The notes beneath the pieces are model-generated. The model was not told the origin of the DNA and ran no database searches. It saw only the letters and a list, made by a program, of their open reading frames with translations. Source: Candidatus Adamsella avium (lineage in GTDB: Bacteria > Cyanobacteriota > Vampirovibrionia > Gastranaerophilales > CAJFVJ01). From it: a DNA stretch of 64,000 nucleotides. The translations under genes were made by a program, and so were the position numbers. The stretch covers positions 569,266-633,265 of the forward strand of contig CAJFVJ010000001.1 of the NCBI GenBank assembly GCA_904420445.1, given 5' to 3'. Shown piece by piece: positions 7,730 through 16,922 of the stretch (within the stretch, counting starts at the first letter, position 1; every line of letters begins with the position of its first letter).

Positions 7730-10036
7730 ATGAACAAAATACTCGAAAATATAGATTGGAATTGTTTTGAAGGAATTGGTATTGATTTAATAAATCAATA
7801 CCGATTTATTCCTGTAAAAACTCATGACGGTAATCTGTATATAGGTATAATCGGCAACGAAAATAAAAGTTATCTGAAAAGTATCATGACTATTCTCCAA
7901 AACAAAACAGGAGCAGTTGTCAGATGTCTTCCGATAACGGAAGCTGATTATAAAGAAATAGTCGAGTATTATTATGAACATATAAATCCTGTTTCAAAAC
8001 AAGATCCGATGCTTCTTGCAGAGGATAAAGTGAGAAAAGAAGCGGAGAGAAAGTTCAAACTCGAAGATGAAAGAAAACAAAGACAATTGCAGAACGCTCA
8101 GCAGGATAATTCTCAAGAACAACAGACAACGGAAGAGGAGGAGAATAATAATACCGTTTCGCAGGAAGAAGAAAATCAATCATATCAATCATTCTTAAAT
8201 GAAGAGAATAATATTTCTTCAGAAAATAAAGAACAGGAAGAAAACACTCAAAATTATTCTTCAGACTCAGAAAATACGGCGGCATTAAATTCTGATGATG
8301 TAAAAAAAGACGGCGAGCATCCTAGGAAACGTCTTGGCGAGCAGCTTATTGATGCAGGTTTTTTGACCCCAGAGCAGCTTGAAGAAGGTCTTGCTTATGC
8401 TAAAGAGAAAAAACTTCCTATCGGCTCTGCTCTTGTTGAGTTGAAATATATTACTCTTGACCAGATGAAAACGGTTCTTTCAGAACAACAGGGACTGGAG
8501 TTTTTTGAACTTGATAAATATAAAATAGAACGCTCTGTTTTTTCTCTGCTTCCTGAAAGATATATAAAAAGCAAGAAAGTCATTCCTATCAAAAAAGAGA
8601 AAAATTTTATTGTTATCGGCATGGTCAATGCAAATGACAAAGCTGTTTTATCTCAGATTAAATTTATGACAGGTTTGACTCCACGCCCTCTTTTGATTCC
8701 GCATATTGAATTTAATAATATATTGCGTGCATTTGAGATGAAAAAACAAACAACTCAGATGGTGCAACATATTATTAAAGAAGATATCGTCGAAGAAGAA
8801 GAAAGCCTCTGGGAACAGGTTGATAAAGAACTCAAGGACAACTCGAGCAACGTTGCTAAATTTGCAACAAAGATTATTACCGATGCAATTGACATAAAAG
8901 CGAGTGATATTCACATCGAACCCCGTCTTAACGGTTATATTGTCAGATATCGTATTGCCGGTATTCTGAAACTTATGTTCGAAATTCCTCAACAAATTGA
9001 GTCCGCTATTATTTCAAGATTCAAAGTTGTATCAAGAATGGATATCGCAGAACACAGAAGAGCCCAAGACGGTACCTTCTCTTTGAAGCATGCCGGAGTT
9101 GGATATGACTTCAGAATCAACACTCTTCCTGTTGGCAGCAAAGAGAAGATGGTAATAAGAATTCTTGCACCGAGTGTCACTCTCGCAGACAGCCAGGATA
9201 AGGATATAAAACTTGTCGGCGGAACAGCTGAAGATATCGCCAAAATAAAGAAGATGATAACCGTACCGAACGGAATTATTCTGACCGCAGGGCCTACAGG
9301 TAGCGGTAAAACAACAACGCTGTATTCCGTTTTGAAAAATATTAACGATGTAAGTATCAATATCAGCACGGTAGAAGACCCTATAGAAATTCGTCTTGAA
9401 GGTGTAAACCAAACACAGGTAAACCCGAAAGCTGATATTACTTTTGCATCTTGTATGAGAGCTCTTTTGAGACAGGACCCTGATGTAATCCTCGTCGGTG
9501 AAATCCGTGACCTGGAAACTCTTGAAACTGCAATCAGTGCATCTCTGACAGGTCACTTGGTATTGAGTACCGTTCACACAAACAGTGCAGCTGCAACAAT
9601 TACCAGATTGATGGATATGGGGGCAAAAGATTATTTGATTGCGTCAACGCTTTCAGGTGTAATTGCTCAAAGACTTGTCAGACGCCTGTGTGATAATTGC
9701 AAAAAAGAATATACACCTGATTTGGACAGATTAAAAGAACTCCTTCCTCAGGGAGAAGATGCAGAAGCAATATTGAAAACGCATAAATTTTATAGAGCCA
9801 TCGGATGTCCTCAATGCGACGGCGGATATTCAGGTCGTTTGGGTATATATGAAATCATGCAGATTAACAAAGAAATAAGACGTTTGATTGCTCAGAATGC
9901 TCCTGATGTTGAAATCGAAGAAGTCGCTGTTGCCTGTGGTATGAAAACATTGCGTCAATCATGTTTTAATCATATTTTCAACGGAATGACCACATTGGAA
10001 GAGTGCTTGAGAGTACTTGGTATTGCTAACGATTAA
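7730..10036 (+). CDS. pilB: Type IV pilus/type II secretion assembly ATPase
   Basis: Hexameric cytoplasmic ATPase that powers pilin polymerisation. The 768-residue product has an N-terminal domain (1-95), a Gln/Glu/Asn-rich linker (about 115-190), an MshEN/T2SSE_N domain (RLGEQLIDAGFLTPEQLEEG), and the ATPase core with Walker A GPTGSGKTTTLYS, Asp box STVEDPIE, Walker B QDPDVILVGEIRD and His box GHLVLSTVHTNS. A tetracysteine zinc site (CDNC ... CPQC) lies near the end, as in GspE/PilB. It starts 8 bp after the secretin stop, so the two are co-translated. At 768 residues it is longer than typical PilB (about 570) because of the extra N-domain and linker. Confidence 0.95.
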   Translation: MNKILENIDWNCFEGIGIDLINQYRFIPVKTHDGNLYIGIIGNENKSYLKSIMTILQNKTGAVVRCLPITEADYKEIVEYYYEHINPVSKQDPMLLAEDKVRKEAERKFKLEDERKQRQLQNAQQDNSQEQQTTEEEENNNTVSQEEENQSYQSFLNEENNISSENKEQEENTQNYSSDSENTAALNSDDVKKDGEHPRKRLGEQLIDAGFLTPEQLEEGLAYAKEKKLPIGSALVELKYITLDQMKTVLSEQQGLEFFELDKYKIERSVFSLLPERYIKSKKVIPIKKEKNFIVIGMVNANDKAVLSQIKFMTGLTPRPLLIPHIEFNNILRAFEMKKQTTQMVQHIIKEDIVEEEESLWEQVDKELKDNSSNVAKFATKIITDAIDIKASDIHIEPRLNGYIVRYRIAGILKLMFEIPQQIESAIISRFKVVSRMDIAEHRRAQDGTFSLKHAGVGYDFRINTLPVGSKEKMVIRILAPSVTLADSQDKDIKLVGGTAEDIAKIKKMITVPNGIILTAGPTGSGKTTTLYSVLKNINDVSINISTVEDPIEIRLEGVNQTQVNPKADITFASCMRALLRQDPDVILVGEIRDLETLETAISASLTGHLVLSTVHTNSAAATITRLMDMGAKDYLIASTLSGVIAQRLVRRLCDNCKKEYTPDLDRLKELLPQGEDAEAILKTHKFYRAIGCPQCDGGYSGRLGIYEIMQINKEIRRLIAQNAPDVEIEEVAVACGMKTLRQSCFNHIFNGMTTLEECLRVLGIAND

Positions 10037-10050
10037 GGAAGTTAAAAATT

Positions 10051-11274
10051 ATGCCGTCATATGAATTTTCAGGTCTTAATAAACAACAAAAAATGCAACG
10101 AGGTGTAGTGAACGCCGAATCTATTCAGGAGGCAAAAGCTAAGGTAAAAAAACTCGGGCTTGTTCATATCTCTGTAAGGGAAGACAGAGCCACAGCAAAA
10201 GCAGAGAAAGATGCTTCGCAGGTAAAAATAGATACCGGTATAAATCTTCCATTGAAGCAAAAACTGGATTTTATTTTGACTCTTAGAACGCTGGTTAAAA
10301 CAGGTGTTCCTATTATTGAAGCCTTAATCTTCATGGAAAATAATGCCGATAACAAAAAAACAAGGGCTCTTTCAAATAATCTCAGACAACTTGTTCTCAA
10401 AGGTGCAACTTTTGCTGAGGCTGCGAACAAATTTACCGCCTGTTTTGATAATATCAGCCGCGGTTTGATTAGAGCGGGTGAAGAAAGCGGTGAGTTAGAT
10501 ATGACGCTTGATCGTCTTGTCGAATTGATGAAAAAACAAGCCGCGTTGAAGAAGAAAGTTATCGGGGTTATGACTTATCCTGCGATAGTTGTAACTCTGG
10601 CCTTTCTGGTTGTTCTTGTTATGTTGATTGTTGTATTTCCTTCGTTTAAGGATTTGTATGCAAACCTTGGTGCTGAGCTGCCGGTTCCGACAAAGATATG
10701 TATGGGCGCAGGCGAGTTTATGAAAAAGAACTGGCATATCACTCTTATCGGAATAATAGCTTTTATTTCTGCAATAATCTCTCTCTTCAGATGGGAAGTA
10801 TCGAAGAGGATTATTGATAAATATGTCCTTGAAATTCCTGTTCTGAGCAAATTTGTTCAGTTTGTAGAGTTATCAAACTTTATTTCTGTTCTTCTTGTTG
10901 TATATGAAGCAGGTATTCCTCTTGTTGATTGTTTCTATATGGGGAACCTTACTATCAAGAATTTTACTATGAACGAAGCTGTCAATAAGGCAACAAAGTT
11001 AATCCAGCAAGGTACTCAGGTTTCTTCAGCAATGAAGACGACAAAAGTTTTTCCGAATATGGTTTTGTTCATGATATCAACAGGTGAACAATCAGGTAAC
11101 TTGGAAGAAATGTTAAGACAAATCGGTGAGTATATAGATAATACTCTTGCTGAAGTTATTGATTTGCTGACAAGTTTGATGGAACCTCTTTTGATGGTTG
11201 TCATCGGAGGGCTTGTTCTTTTCTTGGCTCTGGCTCTTTATCTTCCTATGTTCCAAACTTATGCGCATATCTAA
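10051..11274 (+). CDS. pilC: Type IV pilus inner-membrane platform protein
   Basis: The 407-residue product is the polytopic platform on which PilB acts. It has the N-terminal MPSYEFSGLNKQQK start typical of PilC/GspF, then two copies of the T2SSF fold: LTLRTLVKTGVPIIEALIFM with GEESGELDMTLDRL in the first, and VYEAGIPLVDC with STGEQSGNLEEML in the second. Three membrane helices lie at about 170-200, 225-245 and 375-400. It follows pilB by 14 bp with an AAGGAAG ribosome binding site. Confidence 0.95.
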   Translation: MPSYEFSGLNKQQKMQRGVVNAESIQEAKAKVKKLGLVHISVREDRATAKAEKDASQVKIDTGINLPLKQKLDFILTLRTLVKTGVPIIEALIFMENNADNKKTRALSNNLRQLVLKGATFAEAANKFTACFDNISRGLIRAGEESGELDMTLDRLVELMKKQAALKKKVIGVMTYPAIVVTLAFLVVLVMLIVVFPSFKDLYANLGAELPVPTKICMGAGEFMKKNWHITLIGIIAFISAIISLFRWEVSKRIIDKYVLEIPVLSKFVQFVELSNFISVLLVVYEAGIPLVDCFYMGNLTIKNFTMNEAVNKATKLIQQGTQVSSAMKTTKVFPNMVLFMISTGEQSGNLEEMLRQIGEYIDNTLAEVIDLLTSLMEPLLMVVIGGLVLFLALALYLPMFQTYAHI

Positions 11275-11286
11275 AAGAGGTGAAAA

Positions 11287-11571
11287 ATGGTTGAAAATAA
11301 TGATGCAGAAAGTTTTATAAAAGGTGTCTGGTCAGAACAGGTTCTTGTCATCACCGAGGATTATGAGATTGTCGGGAAAATATTTTTGCCGAAGATAAAT
11401 AAAAGAAACAGAGTCCTATCTGATTTGTTGAACGGGAAAAAACGTTTTATGGCAATCAAAAACTGCAAAATAAAACACAGACACTTCCCTGATAGAACAA
11501 CAGAAGAGCAGGATTTTATCCAGCTTAATATAAACTCGATTATTATGCTCCGTCCGATTTTTGCAGAATAG
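11287..11571 (+). CDS. Small conserved protein (DUF6812-like) in pilus operon
   Basis: A 94-residue soluble protein of unknown function. Visible motifs are VLVITEDYEIVGKIFLP and RVLSDLLNGKKRFMAIKNC, which recall small beta-barrel proteins of the DUF6812 type (a T-x-x-Y-x-I-x-G strand followed by R-L-S-D-L-L-N). The match is from memory of the pattern. It lies 12 bp after pilC with an AGAGGTG ribosome binding site, and 28 bp before feoAB with no terminator between, so it may be transcribed with either. Confidence 0.7.
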   Translation: MVENNDAESFIKGVWSEQVLVITEDYEIVGKIFLPKINKRNRVLSDLLNGKKRFMAIKNCKIKHRHFPDRTTEEQDFIQLNINSIIMLRPIFAE

Positions 11572-11599
11572 ATTCTGTATTTTTTGAGAGGAGGGTGCT

Positions 11600-13966
11600 A
11601 TGGCGGATACATCGCTCAGGATGAGTCTTGATAAATTGCAGGTTGGCAAAGATGCGGTTATTTCTTCAATCAATTGCGAGAACAAGGCTCTTCGTGCACA
11701 TATTCTTGATATGGGTTTGACGCCTGGAGTTGAAGTTACTTTGATAAAAACAGCTCCGATGGGAGATCCTCTTGAAATACGTGTAAGAGGCTATGAGCTT
11801 ACCCTAAGGAAAGCGGATGCCGCCAAAATTGAGATAGAAGATATTCATGATGCGCATGACTGCAAGAAAAAAAACAAAACATTTGAAGATATAGAACACT
11901 CACAAAAAGGTGAGGAAACATACAGCACAAGAAAGTCAAATATTCCTCCGAAGGTAAAGATAAAATTTGCTCTTGCAGGAAATCAAAACAGCGGTAAAAC
12001 AACTCTTTTCAACCAGCTGACAGGTTCCCATCAGCATGTAGGAAATTTCCCCGGGGTGACTGTTGACAGAACAGATGGACTTATCAGAGGTCACAAGGAT
12101 GTTACCATAACTGATTTACCCGGAATTTATTCACTTTCTCCATACAGCAGCGAAGAGATAGTGACGAGAGATTTTATTCTCAAAGAAAAACCTGATGGGA
12201 TTATAAACATTGTTGACGCAACAAATATTGAAAGAAATCTCCTTTTGACCATGCAGTTGATAGAGCTTGATGTTCCTATGGTTATAGCCCTCAATATGAT
12301 GGATGAAGTCCATAAAAGCGGGGGAAGTATTGATGTTAACGGTCTTGAGGCAGCTTTAGGCGTTCCTGTCATCCCTATTTCTGCGTCCAAAAATGAGGGT
12401 ATAGAAGAACTTGTCGAGCATGCCATAAATGTTGCAAAATATTCAGAGCGCCCTGGGCGTGTTGATTTTTGCCCCTCTGATGAAGGGAAAACAGGTGCTG
12501 TTCACAGATGCATACATTCAATTATTCATTTAATTGATGACCATGCGAAAAGTGTAAACATTCCCGTAAGATTTGCCGCTACAAAACTTGCTGAGGGGGA
12601 TGAGCTTATTTTGAGGGCATTAAATCTTGATGAGAATGAGGTCAACACCTGTGAGAAGATAATTTCTCAGATGGAGGAAGAAAGAGGGCTTGATAGGGCA
12701 GCAGCGCTTGCCGATATGAGATTTTCTTTCATCGAAAATCTTTGTGATAACTATGTAAACAAATTGCATGAAACTTTTGAATACAGATTATCAGTGAAGA
12801 TTGATACGGTGCTGACAGGAAAATACACCGCTATTATATCCTTTTTGATTATTATGGGTTTGATATTTTATTTGACGTTCGGTCCTGTCGGAACTTTTTT
12901 GTCTAATCTTATGGAAATTGGTATTTCTTATGTAACAAATCTTACAGACAATTTTCTGCAGGCATACGGTCTGAACCCGATAGTACGTTCGCTTATTATA
13001 GACGGTATTTTCTCTGGTGTCGGAAGTGTTTTGAGTTTTTTGCCGGTAATAGTCGTGTTGTTTTTCTTTCTCTCCATTCTTGAAGATACTGGATATATGG
13101 CTCGAGTTGCTTTTGTTATGGACAAATTGTTGAGAAAAATAGGTTTATCCGGGCGTAGTTTTGTACCTATGCTGATAGGATTCGGGTGTTCCGTGCCTGC
13201 GATTATGTCAACGAGAACTCTTCCCTCAGAGAGAGACAGAAAGATGACTATTTTTCTGACGCCTTTTATGAGCTGTTCTGCGAAGCTGCCGATTTATGCT
13301 TTGTTTACGGCAGCATTCTTTGTGGAAAATCAGGTTGTTGTTATTTTGAGTTTGTATTTGATAGGGATAGTTGTCGGTATAATTTTTGCATATTTTATGA
13401 AATATTTTGTGTTCAAGGGCGAGCCGGTGCCTTTTGTCATGGAACTGCCGAATTATCGTTTTCCAAGCGCACTAAATGTATACAGGCTGATTTATACAAA
13501 AGCAAAAGGATTTGTGACAAAGGCTTTTACGATAATTTTCTGGGCGACGATACTTATTTGGTTTTTGCAGACATTTGATTCACGCCTGAATTTTGTTACG
13601 GATTCTTCTGAGAGCTTGTTGGCGCTTTTGGGTAATTTTATTGTTCCGATATTTGAGCCTCTCGGGATAGATGATTGGAGAGTAACTACGGCGTTTATCA
13701 CAGGTTTTATGGCAAAAGAGAGTGTTGTCAGCACGCTTAGTGTTTTGTTGGGCGGAGATACCGACAAGCTGCCTATGTTGTTTAACCAGCTTACGGCATT
13801 TGTGTTCCTTGTATTTTCTTTGTTGTACACACCTTGTGTTGCGACAATTGCCACAGTCAGAAGGGAACTCGGGCGATTTTATGCCTTTTTGGTTGTAGTT
13901 TTGCAGTGTTCGATTGCCTGGGTTGTTGCGTTTTTTGTCCATTTGCTCGGTACAATTTTTATGTAG
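11600..13966 (+). CDS. feoB: Fused FeoA-FeoB ferrous iron transporter
   Basis: Imports Fe2+ across the inner membrane. Residues 1-80 are a FeoA SH3-like domain (LRAHILDMGLTPGVEVTLIK). From about 120 the FeoB GTPase follows: G1 GNQNSGKTT (127-135), G3 DLPGIYSL, G4 NMMD, G5 SASKNEG. The C-terminal 400 residues carry the Gate motifs and about eight membrane helices, including GFGCSVPAIMSTRTL and FMSCSAKLPIYALF with the conserved Cys residues. The 788-residue length equals FeoA plus FeoB. Strong ribosome binding site GAGGAGG. It ends 4 bp before a convergent gene. Fe2+ uptake fits an anaerobic life style. Confidence 0.96.
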   Translation: MADTSLRMSLDKLQVGKDAVISSINCENKALRAHILDMGLTPGVEVTLIKTAPMGDPLEIRVRGYELTLRKADAAKIEIEDIHDAHDCKKKNKTFEDIEHSQKGEETYSTRKSNIPPKVKIKFALAGNQNSGKTTLFNQLTGSHQHVGNFPGVTVDRTDGLIRGHKDVTITDLPGIYSLSPYSSEEIVTRDFILKEKPDGIINIVDATNIERNLLLTMQLIELDVPMVIALNMMDEVHKSGGSIDVNGLEAALGVPVIPISASKNEGIEELVEHAINVAKYSERPGRVDFCPSDEGKTGAVHRCIHSIIHLIDDHAKSVNIPVRFAATKLAEGDELILRALNLDENEVNTCEKIISQMEEERGLDRAAALADMRFSFIENLCDNYVNKLHETFEYRLSVKIDTVLTGKYTAIISFLIIMGLIFYLTFGPVGTFLSNLMEIGISYVTNLTDNFLQAYGLNPIVRSLIIDGIFSGVGSVLSFLPVIVVLFFFLSILEDTGYMARVAFVMDKLLRKIGLSGRSFVPMLIGFGCSVPAIMSTRTLPSERDRKMTIFLTPFMSCSAKLPIYALFTAAFFVENQVVVILSLYLIGIVVGIIFAYFMKYFVFKGEPVPFVMELPNYRFPSALNVYRLIYTKAKGFVTKAFTIIFWATILIWFLQTFDSRLNFVTDSSESLLALLGNFIVPIFEPLGIDDWRVTTAFITGFMAKESVVSTLSVLLGGDTDKLPMLFNQLTAFVFLVFSLLYTPCVATIATVRRELGRFYAFLVVVLQCSIAWVVAFFVHLLGTIFM

Positions 13967-13970
13967 ATGG

Positions 13971-15467
13971 TCAGCTCAGTTTATTCGGAAGATAAATCAG
14001 GTTTTTCATCTTGTCGTCAAATTTTTCTTTGCTTATTGCATGAGGAAATGCTGAGTTGTACGGGTCGTTCACTACTACCGATCCTTTGTCTTTGTTGGTA
14101 GTCATAATATTGTATACATGACCTGTTGATATGTATCTGCATTCGTTCTCGTCATCTGAATATTCTTCTGTGCCTGTATTGCAAATCAGTTCTGAGTTTG
14201 CGTAAGCCGGTGAATAAAGTATATCGCTGAGAGAGGAATAATTTATCGGTTTTACTACCGGTTCAAATTTAAGTTTTCCGTTTTCTTTTTTCAGATTAAG
14301 CTCAAGAGAATAAATTTCAGCGTTTGTTTTATCGATGTATTCTTGAGTAGTATAATCTTTGAGCAGTTCATTTGATTTTTTGTAGAATATTTGAGGATTG
14401 TTTTTGTACCCGAGCGCACGATGAACAAGGGTTATTTTTTCCGCTTCTCCTGAGGCAATGATAAATCCAGGGGTATCAAGCAAGTTTTCTCCGTTTTCAT
14501 CTTTTGAACTTTTTAACTCTTCTATTCTACTATTTAGTATTTTGGTATATGGAGTTCCTTCTTCTGCAAGATATTTTCTGAGCAATTTTTCTATGGCTAT
14601 TTCATAAATTCTTACATCAACATCACCTGAAGAGAAACTAGAATTTATGTCGCTCAGGTCATGGTTTTTCAATTCTTCTGCGCTGACAGAGTAAGTTTCT
14701 TTTGATGATTGTTCGTATGGGTTATTGAAGGTGACAGTATAATTCCCTTTTTCATCAGGTCCGGAAATCCGTTTTGAAAGATTTTCTTCGCCTTCTTTTG
14801 TTGAAGCATAGTTTCCGAGCATAGACAAAAACCAGCATGAACCTGTACGTCCCTGAGCGAAGCTGCCTATTTTACCGTCGCTTATTGTATCGGTTGTATC
14901 GACATAATACAAAAGTTGGGCTAGGTCTTCATTTGTCATATCAGAGAAGTTGCCTGTTTTGTATTGTTCATATTTCAGTTTGAAGTTGTTATAACCTGCA
15001 AAAGATTTATCAGGTAATCCGTCTTTCAAACAGAAGTCGATGAGGGCATGTTTGTTTTTTTCGAGTTCTGTTTTTTGTTCCTGACTCAGGCTGTTTTTAT
15101 AAGATTCAAAATCGTTTATTTTTTGTTTGAGGATACTTTTTTGTTCTTCATTCAGCTCGATTTTTGAGATGAGGTTGTCTTTCAGTTCAAAGAAATGAGG
15201 TTCAAATCCCGAGTATACGGAGTTGTAGAAAGTTTGTTGTGATTGAGTGAAACCGTATTTTTCAGAAATATTTGAAAGAAAAGTCATGAATTTATGTTTG
15301 AATTCGGTAAATTTTGAAGAGAGTGATTGTTTTTTATCATTGGAGTTTTTTGTACTAAAAGATACAGTATCCTGCCCTATACCTGCTGTTTTTGGGGTAT
15401 AGGTTTGTTTAGATGTGTTTGAGTTTGTTTGAATTTGGTTCTGGTTTAAATTATTGTTTATTTCCAT
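13971..15467 (-). CDS. Calpain-like (C2 family) cysteine protease
   Basis: The 498-residue product has no signal peptide. Residues 1-60 are Asn/Gln/Ser/Thr-rich; 60-190 are helical. From about 195 the C2 catalytic signature appears: SFAQGRTGSCWFLSML, with Cys211 as nucleophile (calpain pattern QG-x-x-G-D/S-C-W), then STGHVYNI with His450 and VVNDPYN with Asn467, the calpain triad in the right order. The Asp before Cys in classical calpains is Ser here. Calpains are cytosolic thiol proteases often regulated by calcium; no EF-hand is visible. There is no obvious Shine-Dalgarno before the ATG. Convergent with feoB. Confidence 0.8.
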   Translation of the reverse strand: MEINNNLNQNQIQTNSNTSKQTYTPKTAGIGQDTVSFSTKNSNDKKQSLSSKFTEFKHKFMTFLSNISEKYGFTQSQQTFYNSVYSGFEPHFFELKDNLISKIELNEEQKSILKQKINDFESYKNSLSQEQKTELEKNKHALIDFCLKDGLPDKSFAGYNNFKLKYEQYKTGNFSDMTNEDLAQLLYYVDTTDTISDGKIGSFAQGRTGSCWFLSMLGNYASTKEGEENLSKRISGPDEKGNYTVTFNNPYEQSSKETYSVSAEELKNHDLSDINSSFSSGDVDVRIYEIAIEKLLRKYLAEEGTPYTKILNSRIEELKSSKDENGENLLDTPGFIIASGEAEKITLVHRALGYKNNPQIFYKKSNELLKDYTTQEYIDKTNAEIYSLELNLKKENGKLKFEPVVKPINYSSLSDILYSPAYANSELICNTGTEEYSDDENECRYISTGHVYNIMTTNKDKGSVVVNDPYNSAFPHAISKEKFDDKMKNLIYLPNKLS

Positions 15468-15577
15468 ATAATAATAAAAAAATAAAATGTTTTAAAATTG
15501 TCATTAGTTTTAAAATAAGTCTTTGTGTTGATTTTGGAATTTTTTTAATATAAATTAGACTCTTAGGAAGAAGAGAA

Positions 15578-16483
15578 ATGAACAGAAAAACGGCAGGTTT
15601 TTTGAATGGGGCGATTGCTGCTGCGAGTTATGGTACTAACCCGCTTTTTGCGCTGCCTCTTTATGCGGCAGGAGTTGGAGTCAACTCGGTACTTTTCTAC
15701 AGGTATGCTTTTGCCGTTGTTCTCTATGGTATATGGCTGAAGTTTTTCAAGAAGACATCTTTTGCCATATCTTTCAAAGAATTTTTTCCGTTGTTATTTC
15801 TGGCGTTGTTTTTTTCTTTGTCATCGCTTACGTTGTTTGAGGCATTCAAATATATAGAGGCGGGGATAGCCTGTACTATTCTTTTTATATATCCTGTTAT
15901 GGTTGCTGTGATTATGTGGTTGTTTTTCAAAGAAAAGCTTACCAAGACAGTAATTTTTTCGATACTTTTGACATCAGCCGGGATAATTCTTTTATACAAA
16001 GGAAAACCAGGAGGAGCAGGGTTGAATATGCATGGTGTGTGTATTGTTTTGTTGTCGGCTCTTTTGTATGCACTTTATATAGTAGGGGTAAAGAATATAA
16101 AAGAAATAAGACATATGAAACCTGATAAGTTGAGTTTTTATGTGATGTTATTCGGGCTGTTTGTATATGTTTATAACCTTAAATTTTGTACCCGGCTTCA
16201 GATGCTGGATACACCGTTGTTATGGTTATATGCTGTTGCACTTGCGCTTTTTCCTACAATTATTTCGCTTGAAACGATTACGATAGCAATAAAGCTTATA
16301 GGGTCGACTACTACAGCAATTTTGGGTGCGCTTGAACCTTTGACGGCTATATTTTTCGGTGTAGTTTTCTTTCATGAACAGCTGACAGTCAGGATATGCG
16401 CAGGGGTTGCGCTTATTCTTGCGGGCGTGTTTTTGATTGTAACAAGAAATGTAAGAAAGAAGAAGAAATTCAAATTAGTCTGA
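15578..16483 (+). CDS. EamA/DMT-family transporter
   Basis: Predicted inner-membrane metabolite exporter of the drug/metabolite transporter superfamily. The 301-residue product has about ten membrane helices in two repeated EamA halves: the first ends in FSILLTSAGIILLYKGKPG, the second in ILGALEPLTAIFFGVVFFHE and AGVALILAGVFLI, the typical last two helices. Substrate cannot be read from sequence. AGGAAGAAGAG precedes the ATG. Its last 9 bp overlap the convergent hxlR gene. Confidence 0.9.
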   Translation: MNRKTAGFLNGAIAAASYGTNPLFALPLYAAGVGVNSVLFYRYAFAVVLYGIWLKFFKKTSFAISFKEFFPLLFLALFFSLSSLTLFEAFKYIEAGIACTILFIYPVMVAVIMWLFFKEKLTKTVIFSILLTSAGIILLYKGKPGGAGLNMHGVCIVLLSALLYALYIVGVKNIKEIRHMKPDKLSFYVMLFGLFVYVYNLKFCTRLQMLDTPLLWLYAVALALFPTIISLETITIAIKLIGSTTTAILGALEPLTAIFFGVVFFHEQLTVRICAGVALILAGVFLIVTRNVRKKKKFKLV

Positions 16484-16816
16484 GTTTTTCTCGCAGAGAT
16501 TTTTGTAATATTCTCCCCATTTTGCCATATCTAAGACAATAGGCTCAAGAGTTTTTCCTGTTTCTGTCAGAGAGTATTCCACCTTTGGAGGAATCTGCGG
16601 GTAAACTTTTCTTGATATTATACTATCAGCTTCGAGTTCTCTCAGGTTTGATGTCAGAACTTTTTGCGAGCAGATAATGACTTTTTTCAGCTCTGAGAAG
16701 CGTTTTGTTCCTGAAAGCAGTTCTTTGACAATCAAAATTTTCCATCTTGTTCCTACTATTTGAAGAAGCACTGCAACCGGGCATGGCAGCAGTTTTTTAT
16801 CGGTTATTTTCTTCAT
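16475..16816 (-). CDS. HxlR-family transcriptional regulator
   Basis: A 113-residue DNA-binding protein with the HxlR winged helix: PCPVAVLLQIVGTRWKILI at the start, SELKKVIICSQKVLTSNLRELE as the recognition helix region and KVEYSLTETGKTLEPIV as the wing. Cys12, in the position used for thiol redox sensing in some HxlR proteins (e.g. YodB/HypR), is present, as is Cys49 in the recognition region. It is divergent from the metallo-hydrolase at 16923; the shared 106-bp gap holds a perfect palindrome (16847-16862), so it probably regulates itself and that gene. Confidence 0.9.
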   Translation of the reverse strand: MKKITDKKLLPCPVAVLLQIVGTRWKILIVKELLSGTKRFSELKKVIICSQKVLTSNLRELEADSIISRKVYPQIPPKVEYSLTETGKTLEPIVLDMAKWGEYYKNLCEKNSD

Positions 16817-16846
16817 TCGTGCTGTTAGTTTCCTTTTATATACTAT

Positions 16847-16862
16847 GGAACTATATAGTTCC
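16847..16862. promoter_or_regulatory. Palindromic operator candidate between hxlR and hydrolase
   Basis: GGAACTATATAGTTCC is a perfect 16-bp inverted repeat midway between the divergent starts (30 bp from hxlR, 60 bp from the hydrolase). Its size and AT-rich centre suit a dimeric HxlR regulator. The link to the neighbouring regulator is inference. Confidence 0.6.
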
Positions 16863-16922
16863 TACTTACAAAAAATAATCTTATATGCTAAAAATATTAT
16901 ACATAAAAAAGGAGATAGAAAT

